Origin: JAAYRQ01 sp035647235
GTDB taxonomy: Bacteria > Bacillota > Syntrophomonadia > Syntrophomonadales > Syntrophomonadaceae
DNA: 64,000 nt
NCBI GenBank assembly: GCA_964514235.1
Contig: CAZEPV010000002.1
Coordinates: forward strand, 62,001 to 126,000
Direction of reading: 5' to 3'
Position numbers and translations under genes: made by a program. Position 1 is the stretch's first letter; each line of letters starts with the position of its first letter. Below are positions 36,055 to 44,193 of this stretch, piece after piece. A model generated the notes under the pieces. That model searched no databases. It saw only the letters and a list, made by a program, of their open reading frames with translations, and was not told the origin of the DNA.

Positions 36055-37356
36055 TTGTCATATTGGGATATTGAAAAAGAATGTATGCCAAGGCATGAAT
36101 TAGAAAGATTTCAAACTCGCAGATTAAAGGAAACAGTCTATCGTATGTATGCTTTTGTACCGAATTACAAGGAAAAAATGGACAAAGCAGGAATTAAACC
36201 AGATGATATTAATTCGCTAGAAGATTTATATTTACTACCTTTTACTACTAAACAAGATTTAAGGGATAATTATCCATTTAATCTTTTTGCAGTACCTATG
36301 AGTGAAGTAATTAGGATTCATTCCTCATCTGGCACAACTGGGAAACCAACAGTAGTAGGTTATACCAAAAAAGATATAGATATTTGGGCTGAATTAATGG
36401 CTCGGGCTTTATGTAGTGCAGGAGCCAATAGGCGTTCGGTAATCCAAAATGCCTATGGCTATGGCCTATTTACAGGGGGTTTGGGGGTCCATTATGGGGC
36501 TGAAAAACTTGGGGCTTCTGTAATACCTAGTTCGGGTGGCAATACTAAACGGCAAATAATGCTGATGCAGGATTTTGGAACTACCGTTCTTACTTGTACA
36601 CCATCTTATGCCTTGTTTATGTATGAAGAGATGCAGGAAATGGGCGTGAAACCCGAAGAACTTAAACTTAATTCAGGAATATTTGGTGCGGAACCATGGT
36701 CTGAAGGTATGCGCGCTGAGATAGAGAAAAGTTTACAAATAGATGCTTATGATATTTACGGTCTTAGCGAAATAATAGGGCCAGGTGTGGCTATCGAATG
36801 TTCCTATAAATCTGGTTTACATATAGCAGAGGACCATTTTATTGTGGAAATTATTGATCCCATATCTGGAAATGTTCTAGCTGAAGGCGAACAAGGGGAA
36901 CTAGTTATCTCTGCAGTGACTAAGGAAGCTCTACCATTGCTTAGATATAGAACTGGGGATTTAACCTCAATAACTACTGACTTATGTTCATGTGGCCGAA
37001 CCCATGTTAGAATGCAAAAGGTCTTAGGCAGGTCAGATGACATGGTAATCATAAGGGGTGTAAATGTATTTCCATCTATGGTGGAGAGTGTATTACTACA
37101 AATACCAGGTGTAGAACCCCATTACTTATTGATTGTAGACCGAAAAGGTACTTTAGATATACTAGAAGTCCAGGTGGAAGTATCGGAAGAAGTATTCAGT
37201 GATGAGGTTAGGAAGCTGGAGGAACTTGGATCTCATATTAAAAAGGAACTAGAAAGTTCCCTAGGGGTAGGGGTTAAAGTCAGGTTGGTTGAACCTAAGT
37301 CTATTGAAAGAAGTGAAGGCAAAGCCAAAAGGGTCATAGATAAAAGACAATTATAA
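36055..37356 (+). CDS. paaK: Phenylacetate-CoA ligase family protein
   Basis: The protein activates an aryl acid with ATP and joins it to CoA. It has the AMP-binding motif HSSSGTTGKPT, YDIYGLSEIIGPG, RYRTGD and a C-terminal GRSDDMVIIRGVNVFPS hinge. The frame is open back to 36001, but a TTG at 36055 has AGGAGGT six bases upstream and gives 433 residues, the normal PaaK size, so I use it. An ACT-domain gene follows directly. In anaerobes such pairs process aryl acids made from aromatic amino acids. The true substrate is not shown. Confidence 0.88.
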   Translation: MSYWDIEKECMPRHELERFQTRRLKETVYRMYAFVPNYKEKMDKAGIKPDDINSLEDLYLLPFTTKQDLRDNYPFNLFAVPMSEVIRIHSSSGTTGKPTVVGYTKKDIDIWAELMARALCSAGANRRSVIQNAYGYGLFTGGLGVHYGAEKLGASVIPSSGGNTKRQIMLMQDFGTTVLTCTPSYALFMYEEMQEMGVKPEELKLNSGIFGAEPWSEGMRAEIEKSLQIDAYDIYGLSEIIGPGVAIECSYKSGLHIAEDHFIVEIIDPISGNVLAEGEQGELVISAVTKEALPLLRYRTGDLTSITTDLCSCGRTHVRMQKVLGRSDDMVIIRGVNVFPSMVESVLLQIPGVEPHYLLIVDRKGTLDILEVQVEVSEEVFSDEVRKLEELGSHIKKELESSLGVGVKVRLVEPKSIERSEGKAKRVIDKRQL

Positions 37357-37367
37357 GGAGGAATAAT

Positions 37368-37796
37368 ATGGCAAAGCAAATTTCTGTATTTCTGGAAAAT
37401 AAAGCAGGTCGCCTTTCCCATGTAACTAGAGTTTTAGGTGAAGCGGATATAAATATTAGGGCACTGTCAATAGCTGATACCTCCGATTTTGGTATATTGA
37501 GAATAATAGTTTCGGATCCAGAAAAGGCCTATAATATTTTAAAGGAAGCAGGGTTTACGGTTAGCGAAACAGAAGTCATTGCAGTACAGGTACCAGATTC
37601 TCCAGGTGGATTGGCTGATGTATTAGAACAAATGTCGGATGCCAGTTTAAATATCGAATACTTGTATGCATTTTTAGGTACATCGGAAAATGATGCCTTG
37701 GTTATATTCAAAGTAGAAGATTTTGCTAAAGCTCGAGATACATTTATTGAAAAGGGTATAAAATTTTTAGATGAAACTGAACTATACAGGCTTTAG
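37368..37796 (+). CDS. Tandem ACT-domain protein
   Basis: The 142-residue protein consists of two ACT modules of about 65-70 residues. The first starts at KQISVFLENKAGRLSHVTRVL and the second at VIAVQVPDSPGGLADVLE. ACT domains bind amino acids and regulate partner enzymes. It has no catalytic domain. It lies 11 bases after paaK, an arrangement common in anaerobic bacteria and archaea, so it probably senses an aromatic or branched amino acid for that ligase pathway. The ligand is unknown. Confidence 0.87.
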   Translation: MAKQISVFLENKAGRLSHVTRVLGEADINIRALSIADTSDFGILRIIVSDPEKAYNILKEAGFTVSETEVIAVQVPDSPGGLADVLEQMSDASLNIEYLYAFLGTSENDALVIFKVEDFAKARDTFIEKGIKFLDETELYRL

Positions 37797-37804
37797 GTAA
37801 AATA

Positions 37805-37838
37805 TACCTTACCTTAATTATTAGGAAGGTTAATTTTT
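37805..37838 (+). terminator. Weak terminator after the ACT-domain gene
   Basis: ACCTT at 37806-37810 and AAGGT at 37826-37830, with an inner CCT/AGG, can form a bulged stem followed by TTAATTTTTG. The stem is short and A+T-rich, so this is tentative. Confidence 0.35.
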
Positions 37839-37998
37839 GTAATGCTTTTAAGATAATTGTCATACTATTTTTACTACATATCGCAGGAGTTATATTAATA
37901 TTTTATTTGGTTTTATTCCAGATGTATCGTCCTTCGCAGTATTGGTAACACCTCAATCATGGCACTTTACGGAAAAACTCGGTAAAGGAGGTGACTAA

Positions 37999-38493
37999 AT
38001 GAAAAAGGCTATAGGTCTAGGCTTAATAGTTGCAATATTTTTTGCAATATTTGTATTTTTCCAAGGGTATATTGGTGCTACTGCATTCTATTTAGCTGCA
38101 ATTACGATGGCTATGTTTGCCGTAATCGGTCCATTTGGTGATTACCTAAGAACTGGTATATCATTACTAATCGGGGTAATTGTAGGTCTAATTGGAATTA
38201 TTATATTAGCTACCAAAATGCCACTTCCACCGGACCATTTAATCTATTTAACCATAGTATCAGCCGTTTCTTTATTCCTTTTAATCCTTTTATCTACTAC
38301 CGGTATGAGAATTGATGCCATGTTTTTAGGATGGGCTGGTTATTTTGCAGCAGTTTTCGGAACCTATATGACTGATACCTCAGCATTAGGAAGCTTAGCT
38401 TTACCAGCGGCTGTTGGGGTTAGTGTTACTTTGTTAATCGGCTTAGTGTTATCATTGCTAGTCATTAAAATTGCTATGGCTGTAAATCAATAA
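37999..38493 (+). CDS. Small multi-span membrane protein, unknown function
   Basis: The 164-residue protein is almost wholly hydrophobic, with about five predicted membrane spans, a short cytoplasmic N-terminus (MKKA) and no soluble domain. A LGWAGYFAAVFGT segment is reminiscent of DUF1097-type proteins, but the match by eye is weak. It has a very strong AAAGGAGGTGA ribosome binding site. A long, gene-free leader of about 200 bases separates it from the ACT gene. It probably forms an operon with the two exported proteins that follow. Confidence 0.65.
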   Translation: MKKAIGLGLIVAIFFAIFVFFQGYIGATAFYLAAITMAMFAVIGPFGDYLRTGISLLIGVIVGLIGIIILATKMPLPPDHLIYLTIVSAVSLFLLILLSTTGMRIDAMFLGWAGYFAAVFGTYMTDTSALGSLALPAAVGVSVTLLIGLVLSLLVIKIAMAVNQ

Positions 38494-38511
38494 TAGAGGG
38501 GAGGGAGAATT

Positions 38512-40458
38512 TTGCGTAAAGCTACTAAATTAAAAAGAATATTTATTCTATTCATGGCTTTAAGTTTAGTAATAGCACCACTTTCAGTCAGTGCTCAAGG
38601 AAATCCGGAAAAGATACTAGATAATGAGTTAGTTATATTAAACTTGAACGACAACAGTGAAATTGCAGACATCCAAGTACTAAACCACATCCGGGTTTTA
38701 GGTCAAGGAAATGTTGCTTTTGAAGATAAATCAAAATATAAATTATCTTCAGTTCGTAATTTGTATAGTACCGAAAAGATTGCTATTCAAGATGGTAATC
38801 TGAAAATGAAAGCTAATATTCCGCAAGGGGATGCCTTTAGTGACATATACTATTTGGCAGAACTTGATAAAAAGGAAATTGGCAATATAGAGGTACCAGT
38901 TAAGATAAATGTGGAATACTTCTTAGATGGTAATAAAATTGCGCCTTCTAAGTTAACTGGTAAATCTGGACATTTGAAAATTGTATGTCATTTAGAGAAT
39001 ACTACTGGCAAAATGACAGAATTAGAATTTACTGATTCGAATGGGGAAGTAATAAAACAGGAAACTGAAATATTTACTCCTTATGTAGTATCTTTATCTG
39101 GGTGGGAATTTGATAATAGGAAATTTTCCAACATTGTAGCACCAGGAATAGAAGGGGAATCACCAGAAGGGGTCTTGCTTAATGTGCAGGGAGTCACCCA
39201 AGTAAGTTGGACTGCCCCCTTGGTTCCACCTAAGTTCCCTGCTAAACAATATGCAGTTTTAGAAGCAGATGCTAAAGACATAGAACTACCTAGCTTTAAA
39301 ATCGGAGTTATTCCCATAGTACCAACCACAGCAGAAATAGATAATTTAGGTACTGTGCAAGAGAGTTTAGCTATGTTATACGATGGATTTGATCAAATCG
39401 AATCTGGAGTCGGTGCACCTAACAAAGACCAAACCTTGTTATTTGGTCTTTCCTCTCTCAAAGATGGCCTACATCAAGTTAGTGGAGGATTAAGCACCCT
39501 AAAGGATAACCTAAAAACCATAAGATACGGTATGCAAACCCCTAATTTTAATAAAGCTACATATGATACCCTGAAGGGTGCGGATGCAAGTGGCAATACT
39601 CCTGGGGTTAAAGATGCAGTAGGACTATTGAAAGAAAATGTTGATGAAAAATTTATTCCAGCTTTTGGTGCCCAAAAACTAGTTTTGTCAACTTTGCAGA
39701 CTACCATTGGAACATCTGCAGACCAAGGACAGACACCTGCCTTATCGACTAGTTTATACAATGATGTTAATGCATTGAAAGCTGCAGTTGCTGGTACCCC
39801 TGCGGAACAGATTATTACTGGGGCCATAGAACCTAAATTGCAAGCAATTAATACAAATATTGCTGTATTTAGAGATGGTGGAACTTTAGTAACCGCTACA
39901 GGTACAATGCCATTTCCAGCTAGCATATCTGCCCTAGAATTAGGAGCAAGTGTAATGTCGGATAGCCTAAATAAGGTAGACCAGGGACTAACTATGATGG
40001 TTATTGGTTTAGGCCAATTGGACGAAAGAGGAAATCCAGTTAAAGTTATGTTAAATGGTAGTCCTGGTAGCTTACTTTATGCCCTAGATTATTTGCAAGA
40101 TGCTATTGATGGTCAAATGGTTCCAGGTATCGTGCAATTACAAGAAGGTACTGGGCAAATTGGTAGTGGTGCTGGCGGTGCCAAAGAGGCCATATCTGAT
40201 GGCTTACAAACCTTTGAATCAGTAGATGCTATAGTAGCTGCACTAGAATTTAATGCTGGTGAAGCAGACACCTTCTTAGGTAAACCAGAAGGTGCTTCCG
40301 GCACTGTAGCCTATGTTTTCCAAACTCCCGAAGTAAACAAGGAAGCTAAAGCAATGAATTATGGTCTTGGGGCTTTAGCGGTGGCCTTAGTCATTTTAAT
40401 AATTTTAGGAAGACCACCAAAACAGTTATTCGAGGCACCTGTAGAGGAAGAGGCCTAG
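38512..40458 (+). CDS. Exported, C-terminally anchored protein with YhgE/Pip-like repeats
   Basis: The 648-residue protein has a signal peptide (cleavage probably after SVSA, residue 28), a large extracytoplasmic region and a single C-terminal membrane span at about residues 617-632, followed by a short basic then acidic tail. Residues from about 311 to 335 carry the GL-spaced heptad pattern seen in YhgE/Pip proteins (GLSSLKDGL, GGLSTLKDNL). I recognise no enzyme motif. The start is TTG 38512 with a strong GGGGAGGGAG site. It follows the small membrane protein by 18 bases and precedes the stalk-domain protein by 30 bases, so the three are probably one transcript. The function is unknown. Confidence 0.65.
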   Translation: MRKATKLKRIFILFMALSLVIAPLSVSAQGNPEKILDNELVILNLNDNSEIADIQVLNHIRVLGQGNVAFEDKSKYKLSSVRNLYSTEKIAIQDGNLKMKANIPQGDAFSDIYYLAELDKKEIGNIEVPVKINVEYFLDGNKIAPSKLTGKSGHLKIVCHLENTTGKMTELEFTDSNGEVIKQETEIFTPYVVSLSGWEFDNRKFSNIVAPGIEGESPEGVLLNVQGVTQVSWTAPLVPPKFPAKQYAVLEADAKDIELPSFKIGVIPIVPTTAEIDNLGTVQESLAMLYDGFDQIESGVGAPNKDQTLLFGLSSLKDGLHQVSGGLSTLKDNLKTIRYGMQTPNFNKATYDTLKGADASGNTPGVKDAVGLLKENVDEKFIPAFGAQKLVLSTLQTTIGTSADQGQTPALSTSLYNDVNALKAAVAGTPAEQIITGAIEPKLQAINTNIAVFRDGGTLVTATGTMPFPASISALELGASVMSDSLNKVDQGLTMMVIGLGQLDERGNPVKVMLNGSPGSLLYALDYLQDAIDGQMVPGIVQLQEGTGQIGSGAGGAKEAISDGLQTFESVDAIVAALEFNAGEADTFLGKPEGASGTVAYVFQTPEVNKEAKAMNYGLGALAVALVILIILGRPPKQLFEAPVEEEA

Positions 40459-40488
40459 AATATAAATATTAATAGGAGGGAATTATTC

Positions 40489-41169
40489 ATGAAAAAAAGA
40501 GTAGTACTACTTATTGCAGTAGCCGCTTTACTGGTGTTTGCTGCAGGGGCTTTTGCTGGATCTAACATCGAAGCGATCCAAGCTAATCTAGCCCACGATT
40601 TCAAGTTCCTTGTTGACGGTGAGGATTTTGTAGCCATGGATGGGGACGTAAAACTTAGTCCTATCGTTTACAATGACAGGACTTACTTGCCAGTAAGAGC
40701 CTTAGGTGAGGCCCTAGGTGTAGACGTTGATTGGGATAATGACACTAGAACTGTTATCCTAGGTGATGCACCTGTAGTTGAAGAGCCTGTTGTTGAAGAA
40801 GAACCAGTCGAGGAGGAACCTGTAGTAGAGGAAGAACCAGTGGAAGAGGAGCCTGCAGCTGACCTAGCTATTGCTCCAACTGCTGTAGATTTTGACAAAA
40901 ATGCACCTGCTGACATCGTAATTGATGTTACTTGGGGTCCTGCTTCTGAAATTACTGGTATGAAAGGTACTGCTTTAGGTGGAGCCGTAAATATCGAACC
41001 TAAAGATGGCACCCATTATGTAGTAGATGGCGATGTACTAACCATTAAGAAAGAACTTACCGATCTACTTCCTGTGCCAATTAATATGGTTCCAACTGGA
41101 ACAGAATTAACTCTAACCATTTCATTTGATGATGGTAGTCAAAACCTAGTAGTTAAAGTAGTTGAATAA
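40489..41169 (+). CDS. Secreted stalk-domain and X2-domain protein
   Basis: The 226-residue protein has three parts. Residues 1-23 are a signal peptide ending AFA. Residues about 36-92 match a copper amine oxidase N-terminal (stalk) domain: YNDRTYLPVRALGEALGV, then VDWDNDTRTVIL. Residues 95-122 are a Pro-Val-Glu linker. Residues about 125-226 resemble the X2 immunoglobulin-like module of clostridial cellulosome and S-layer-type proteins (FDKNAPADI, then GDVLTIKKEL). No membrane anchor is visible. It is probably an envelope-associated protein that binds a glycan or a partner. A strong terminator ends the operon. Confidence 0.78.
   Translation: MKKRVVLLIAVAALLVFAAGAFAGSNIEAIQANLAHDFKFLVDGEDFVAMDGDVKLSPIVYNDRTYLPVRALGEALGVDVDWDNDTRTVILGDAPVVEEPVVEEEPVEEEPVVEEEPVEEEPAADLAIAPTAVDFDKNAPADIVIDVTWGPASEITGMKGTALGGAVNIEPKDGTHYVVDGDVLTIKKELTDLLPVPINMVPTGTELTLTISFDDGSQNLVVKVVE
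40771..40854 (+). repeat. Pro-Val-Glu linker repeat within the stalk-domain gene
   Basis: The 28 residues are built from PVVEEEPVEEE-type units repeated in tandem, encoded by similar but not identical codons. It is an acidic extended spacer between the stalk and X2 domains and could vary in copy number between strains. Confidence 0.8.
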
Positions 41170-41182
41170 AACATAAACTCTA

Positions 41183-41217
41183 AAAAGGTGGCTGGGAACA
41201 ATCCCGCCACCTTTTTT
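41183..41217 (+). terminator. Intrinsic terminator after the secreted-protein operon
   Basis: AAAAGGTGGC (41183-41192) pairs with GCCACCTTTT (41206-41215), with an inner GGGA/TCCC stem and an ACAA loop, followed by more T. It is a strong Rho-independent terminator. Confidence 0.9.
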
Positions 41218-41418
41218 ATTAGGTCAAATAACTTTTTAGGGGTAAATTTATGGCAATAATGATATTAAGAACCGGTATGTAATATAATGAATTAGGGAAG
41301 ATATAAATTGTTTTCTCCATGTTTCGGCAATGGTTCCTGCATACTTATATATTCAACGCGATATATTAATGATATCTAGCGCAATTCATAAAACAGGCTG
41401 CATTCAGGGAAAGGGATA

Positions 41419-42468
41419 ATGATGTACGAATATGTTGGCAACATACATATGCATTCCACCTACTCCGATGGGGGATATGGGATAAATAAAATTGCTAAAT
41501 TAGCTAGTAAAGCCCAGCTTGATTTTATAATTATTACTGACCACGAAACACTAGCTGGCTTAGATAATGGGGAAGAAGGTTATAATTATGGAGTTCTTAC
41601 TTTAATTGGAGAGGAAATTAATGATACTTGTAACCACTATTTAGCCTTGGATATTAAAAAAGTTGTGCCTAACAATACTACAAACCCCCAAGTGGTTATA
41701 GATGCTGTTAATGCCCAAGGGGGATTTGGGATAATAGCCCATCCAGTTGAAAAAGGCTCACCACTGTATAAAAAAGGTATAACTTTTAATTGGACCGATT
41801 ATAATGTCACGGGCTTTCAAGGGATAGAAATATGGAATTACTTATCCCAATGGAAAGACGGGATTAGAAACATATTCTCAGCTTTATACCTATTATTCAA
41901 TCCCCATAAGGCTTTAATTGGGCCCTATCCAGAAGTAACGGCTTGGTTAGACGAATTGCAAAGCAGTGGTCAAAAAGTAATGGCCTACGGAGGTTCTGAT
42001 GCCCATAATATCAAGGTTAAACTTGGTCCCATAACCCTAGCCACAATGGGCCCCTATTACTATTCATTTAAGTGTATCAATATGCACATATTGCTAGATA
42101 AAAAATTAAGAAAAGAATTTGCCCCAGACAAAAAAGCAGTATATAAAGCTTTAAAATCGGGCAATTCATGGGTAGGATATGATTATTTTAAGGATTCTAT
42201 AGGATTTCGCTTTACCTTAAATTATAAAGATGAAATTTTTCCTATGGGCAGTCAGGTAAAGCTGGAGAATGAAATGGCTTTTATAATCAAGCTACCCCAT
42301 AAAGCCAAGCTTCTTCTAATGCGTAATGGTCAACAGATAAAACAATTATACGGAGATTATTTCTCCATAAAAGTCGAACAAAATGGAGTTTATCGCCTAG
42401 AAGCCTACCATAGACATGGCAAGACTTGGCGCCCCTGGATATTTTCCAATTCAATTTGGCTAGTGTAA
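41419..42468 (+). CDS. PHP-domain metal-dependent phosphoesterase
   Basis: The 349-residue protein has the PHP ligand motifs: HMHSTYSDGG near the N-terminus, ITDHE, GEEIND, IAHP and YGGSDAH. PHP domains hydrolyse phosphoesters with two or three metals. The C-terminal ~100 residues form a beta-rich region, probably an extra Ig-like domain (the family often carries one). It has no signal peptide. It is flanked by gene-free regions of about 250 and 336 bases, so it is probably monocistronic. The substrate is unknown; histidinol phosphatase is unlikely given the lack of his genes nearby. Confidence 0.83.
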   Translation: MMYEYVGNIHMHSTYSDGGYGINKIAKLASKAQLDFIIITDHETLAGLDNGEEGYNYGVLTLIGEEINDTCNHYLALDIKKVVPNNTTNPQVVIDAVNAQGGFGIIAHPVEKGSPLYKKGITFNWTDYNVTGFQGIEIWNYLSQWKDGIRNIFSALYLLFNPHKALIGPYPEVTAWLDELQSSGQKVMAYGGSDAHNIKVKLGPITLATMGPYYYSFKCINMHILLDKKLRKEFAPDKKAVYKALKSGNSWVGYDYFKDSIGFRFTLNYKDEIFPMGSQVKLENEMAFIIKLPHKAKLLLMRNGQQIKQLYGDYFSIKVEQNGVYRLEAYHRHGKTWRPWIFSNSIWLV

Positions 42469-42573
42469 ATGCTCCCTTTCTCATCTTCCATTTGGCCTGA
42501 ACATCTCATTTCTCACATTTAATCATTAGTTTCTTTTGCCTTATCTTACACCCAAATTTTCCAAACCAAGGTC

Positions 42574-42601
42574 TTACGACAAAATAGGACTATAGTATAA
42601 T
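42574..42601 (+). promoter_or_regulatory. Candidate dcw cluster promoter
   Basis: TTACGA (42574-42579) and a perfect TATAAT (42596-42601) are 16 bases apart. The -35 match is poor, so the call is weak. The leader to mraZ would be about 195 bases long. Confidence 0.3.
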
Positions 42602-42718
42602 TTTTGGAAAAGTTGAAAAAGGCTAAATTTATCTAAAAAGCCGATATAATAAGCTTTATTAGAAAAAAATCTAGAAAAATAATTGCCAGCTGACATAGTT
42701 ATTTATTTCACAAAGAAG

Positions 42719-42732
42719 GTAAACTAGTTTAC
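42719..42732. promoter_or_regulatory. Perfect 14-bp palindrome upstream of the MraZ boxes
   Basis: GTAAACTAGTTTAC reads the same on both strands. It lies 14 bases before the first GTGG of the MraZ boxes. It is a plausible operator for a dimeric regulator other than MraZ; none can be named. Confidence 0.4.
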
Positions 42733-42746
42733 TAAAGAGAATATTT

Positions 42747-42772
42747 GTGGTACGAAGTGGAGGGAAGTGGAG
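42747..42772 (+). promoter_or_regulatory. MraZ operator: three GTGG boxes at 10-bp spacing
   Basis: GTGG occurs at 42747, 42757 and 42767, exactly one helical turn apart, in the contexts TTGTGG, AAGTGG and AAGTGG. MraZ is known to bind direct repeats of the TGGGN or AAAGTGG type with 10-bp periodicity upstream of its own gene. The array lies 33 bases before the mraZ ATG, so it is probably the autoregulatory site of the dcw operon. Confidence 0.72.
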
Positions 42773-42804
42773 CGTATTCCCTAAACCTTAAAAGGAGTTT
42801 ATTT

Positions 42805-43236
42805 ATGTTTTTGGGAGAACATCAGCATTCGTTAGATACTAAAGGGCGAATCACTATTCCCTCTAAATTCAGGGATGAATTAGGTGAAAAATTCGTAGCG
42901 ACCAAGGGTTTGGATAACTGCATATTTCTGTACCCTTTGAGTGAATGGCAAGAGATAGAAGGGAAATTAAATAAACTACCAGTTAGCAGGGCAGATGTAC
43001 GTTCCTTTGTACGCTTTTTCTTTTCTGGGGCAGCCGAACTTGAAATAGACAAACAAGGCAGGACTGTGATTCCAATGAACTTAAGAGAATATGCAGAAAT
43101 AGAAAGGGATACCGTTGTCATTGGGGTAGGTTCAAGAATAGAGGTTTGGTCAACTGGTAAATGGGCAGAATATAATGAAATGGCTAGTTCCTCTTTTGAG
43201 GAAATAGCGGAAAACTTAGTAGATTTAGGCATTTAG
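42805..43236 (+). CDS. mraZ: Transcriptional regulator MraZ
   Basis: MraZ is a ring-forming DNA-binding protein that controls the first dcw operon. The 143-residue protein begins MFLGEHQHSLDTKGRITIPSKFRDEL and repeats the AbrB-like fold with ELEIDKQGRTVIPMNLREYA. The frame is open back to 42745, but the ATG at 42805 has AAAGGAG just upstream and gives the canonical length; the upstream stretch is the operator array. rsmH follows after 12 bases. Confidence 0.96.
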   Translation: MFLGEHQHSLDTKGRITIPSKFRDELGEKFVATKGLDNCIFLYPLSEWQEIEGKLNKLPVSRADVRSFVRFFFSGAAELEIDKQGRTVIPMNLREYAEIERDTVVIGVGSRIEVWSTGKWAEYNEMASSSFEEIAENLVDLGI

Positions 43237-43248
43237 GAGTTGGATTAT

Positions 43249-44166
43249 TTGCATATACCAGTATTATTAGATGAGGCCATAGAGAATTTGGTAACTGATC
43301 CTAGCGGTATATATGTAGATTGCACATTAGGTGGGGGTGGACACCTCAAGAAGTTATTAAGTAAGTTAGAAAAAAACGCAAAAATTATAGCTATGGATAA
43401 AGATGCGGAAATCATAGAAAAGACCCGCCAAAAGATAGATACACCCAATATTATCTATATACACAATGACTTCAGAAACTTATCGTCTATATTAAGGGAA
43501 CTTAATATAGATAAGGTCCACGGAATTTTAATTGATTTGGGTGTTTCTTCATTTCAATTAGATGAAGGCCATAGGGGTTTTAGTTTCCATGAGGATGCCT
43601 CATTAGATATGAGAATGGACAGGCAGCAAGAATTTACTGCCCAAGAATTAGTTAATACTTTCACTGAAAAGGAAATAGCAGAGATTTTATGGGAATATGG
43701 AGAGGAAAGATATTCCCGAAGGATTGCTCGTGCTATTGTAGCGTATCGTACCGAAAAAATTATTGAGACTACTTTGGAGTTAGTAGAAATAATAAAGACA
43801 GCAGTCCCAGCGAGTTATAAACGGGCTAAACATCCAGGCAGAAAAAGCTTTCAAGCTATCAGAATTGCGGTTAATGGTGAATTAGATGCCTTGGAGGAGG
43901 TATTACCACAAGCTGTACAAAGCCTTTACCCCGATGGCAGACTATGTATTATTACATTTCATTCTTTGGAGGATAGGATAGTAAAGCACTTTTTTGTGGA
44001 GCAGACTAAAGATTGCATATGTCCGCCTGGGCTACCCATTTGTACTTGTAATCATGAACCTACACTTAGGTTGGAGAATAGAAAACCTTGGCTACCCAGT
44101 GAAATAGAATATGAACAAAACATACGGGCTAGGAGTGCAAAACTCCGTGTAGCTATAAAAATATAG
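43249..44166 (+). CDS. rsmH: 16S rRNA (cytosine1402-N4)-methyltransferase RsmH
   Basis: RsmH (MraW) methylates N4 of C1402 in 16S rRNA. The protein has the family hallmark HIPVLLDEAI, the SAM motif YVDCTLGGGGH and the RRIARAIV and KRAKHPGRKSFQAIRI segments. Two TTG starts are possible. The AGGAG at 43235-43239 is too close to TTG 43240, so I use TTG 43249 (305 residues). The Cys-rich CICPPGLPICTC near the C-terminus is usual in Firmicutes members. Confidence 0.95.
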   Translation: MHIPVLLDEAIENLVTDPSGIYVDCTLGGGGHLKKLLSKLEKNAKIIAMDKDAEIIEKTRQKIDTPNIIYIHNDFRNLSSILRELNIDKVHGILIDLGVSSFQLDEGHRGFSFHEDASLDMRMDRQQEFTAQELVNTFTEKEIAEILWEYGEERYSRRIARAIVAYRTEKIIETTLELVEIIKTAVPASYKRAKHPGRKSFQAIRIAVNGELDALEEVLPQAVQSLYPDGRLCIITFHSLEDRIVKHFFVEQTKDCICPPGLPICTCNHEPTLRLENRKPWLPSEIEYEQNIRARSAKLRVAIKI

Positions 44167-44193
44167 TTCTATATATGGGGAGGACGGAATAGT

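Larger units (their letters stand above)
42469..42804. other. Long leader region of the dcw cluster
   Basis: This 336-base gap has no coding sequence. It holds a TATAAT at 42596-42601 with a poor -35 (TTACGA at 42574), a second TATAAT at 42645-42650, the 14-bp palindrome and the MraZ boxes described separately. The first 100 bases after the PHP gene are C+T-rich and show nothing that I can name. Confidence 0.5.

Noticed and set aside
37797..37998. Riboswitch or sigma-E promoter in the 200-base leader before the membrane protein operon
   Set aside because: CATACTAT at 37861 resembles a sigma-E -10 but lacks a -35, and I could not fold a known riboswitch core.
41218..41418. Operator-like GCGATAT / ATATCTAGCGC near 41357-41382, before the PHP gene
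   Set aside because: The arms match only in part, and no good promoter is associated.
42745..42804. Longer N-terminus for MraZ
   Set aside because: The stretch is the GTGG operator array. The ATG at 42805 has a proper AAAGGAG and gives the canonical protein.
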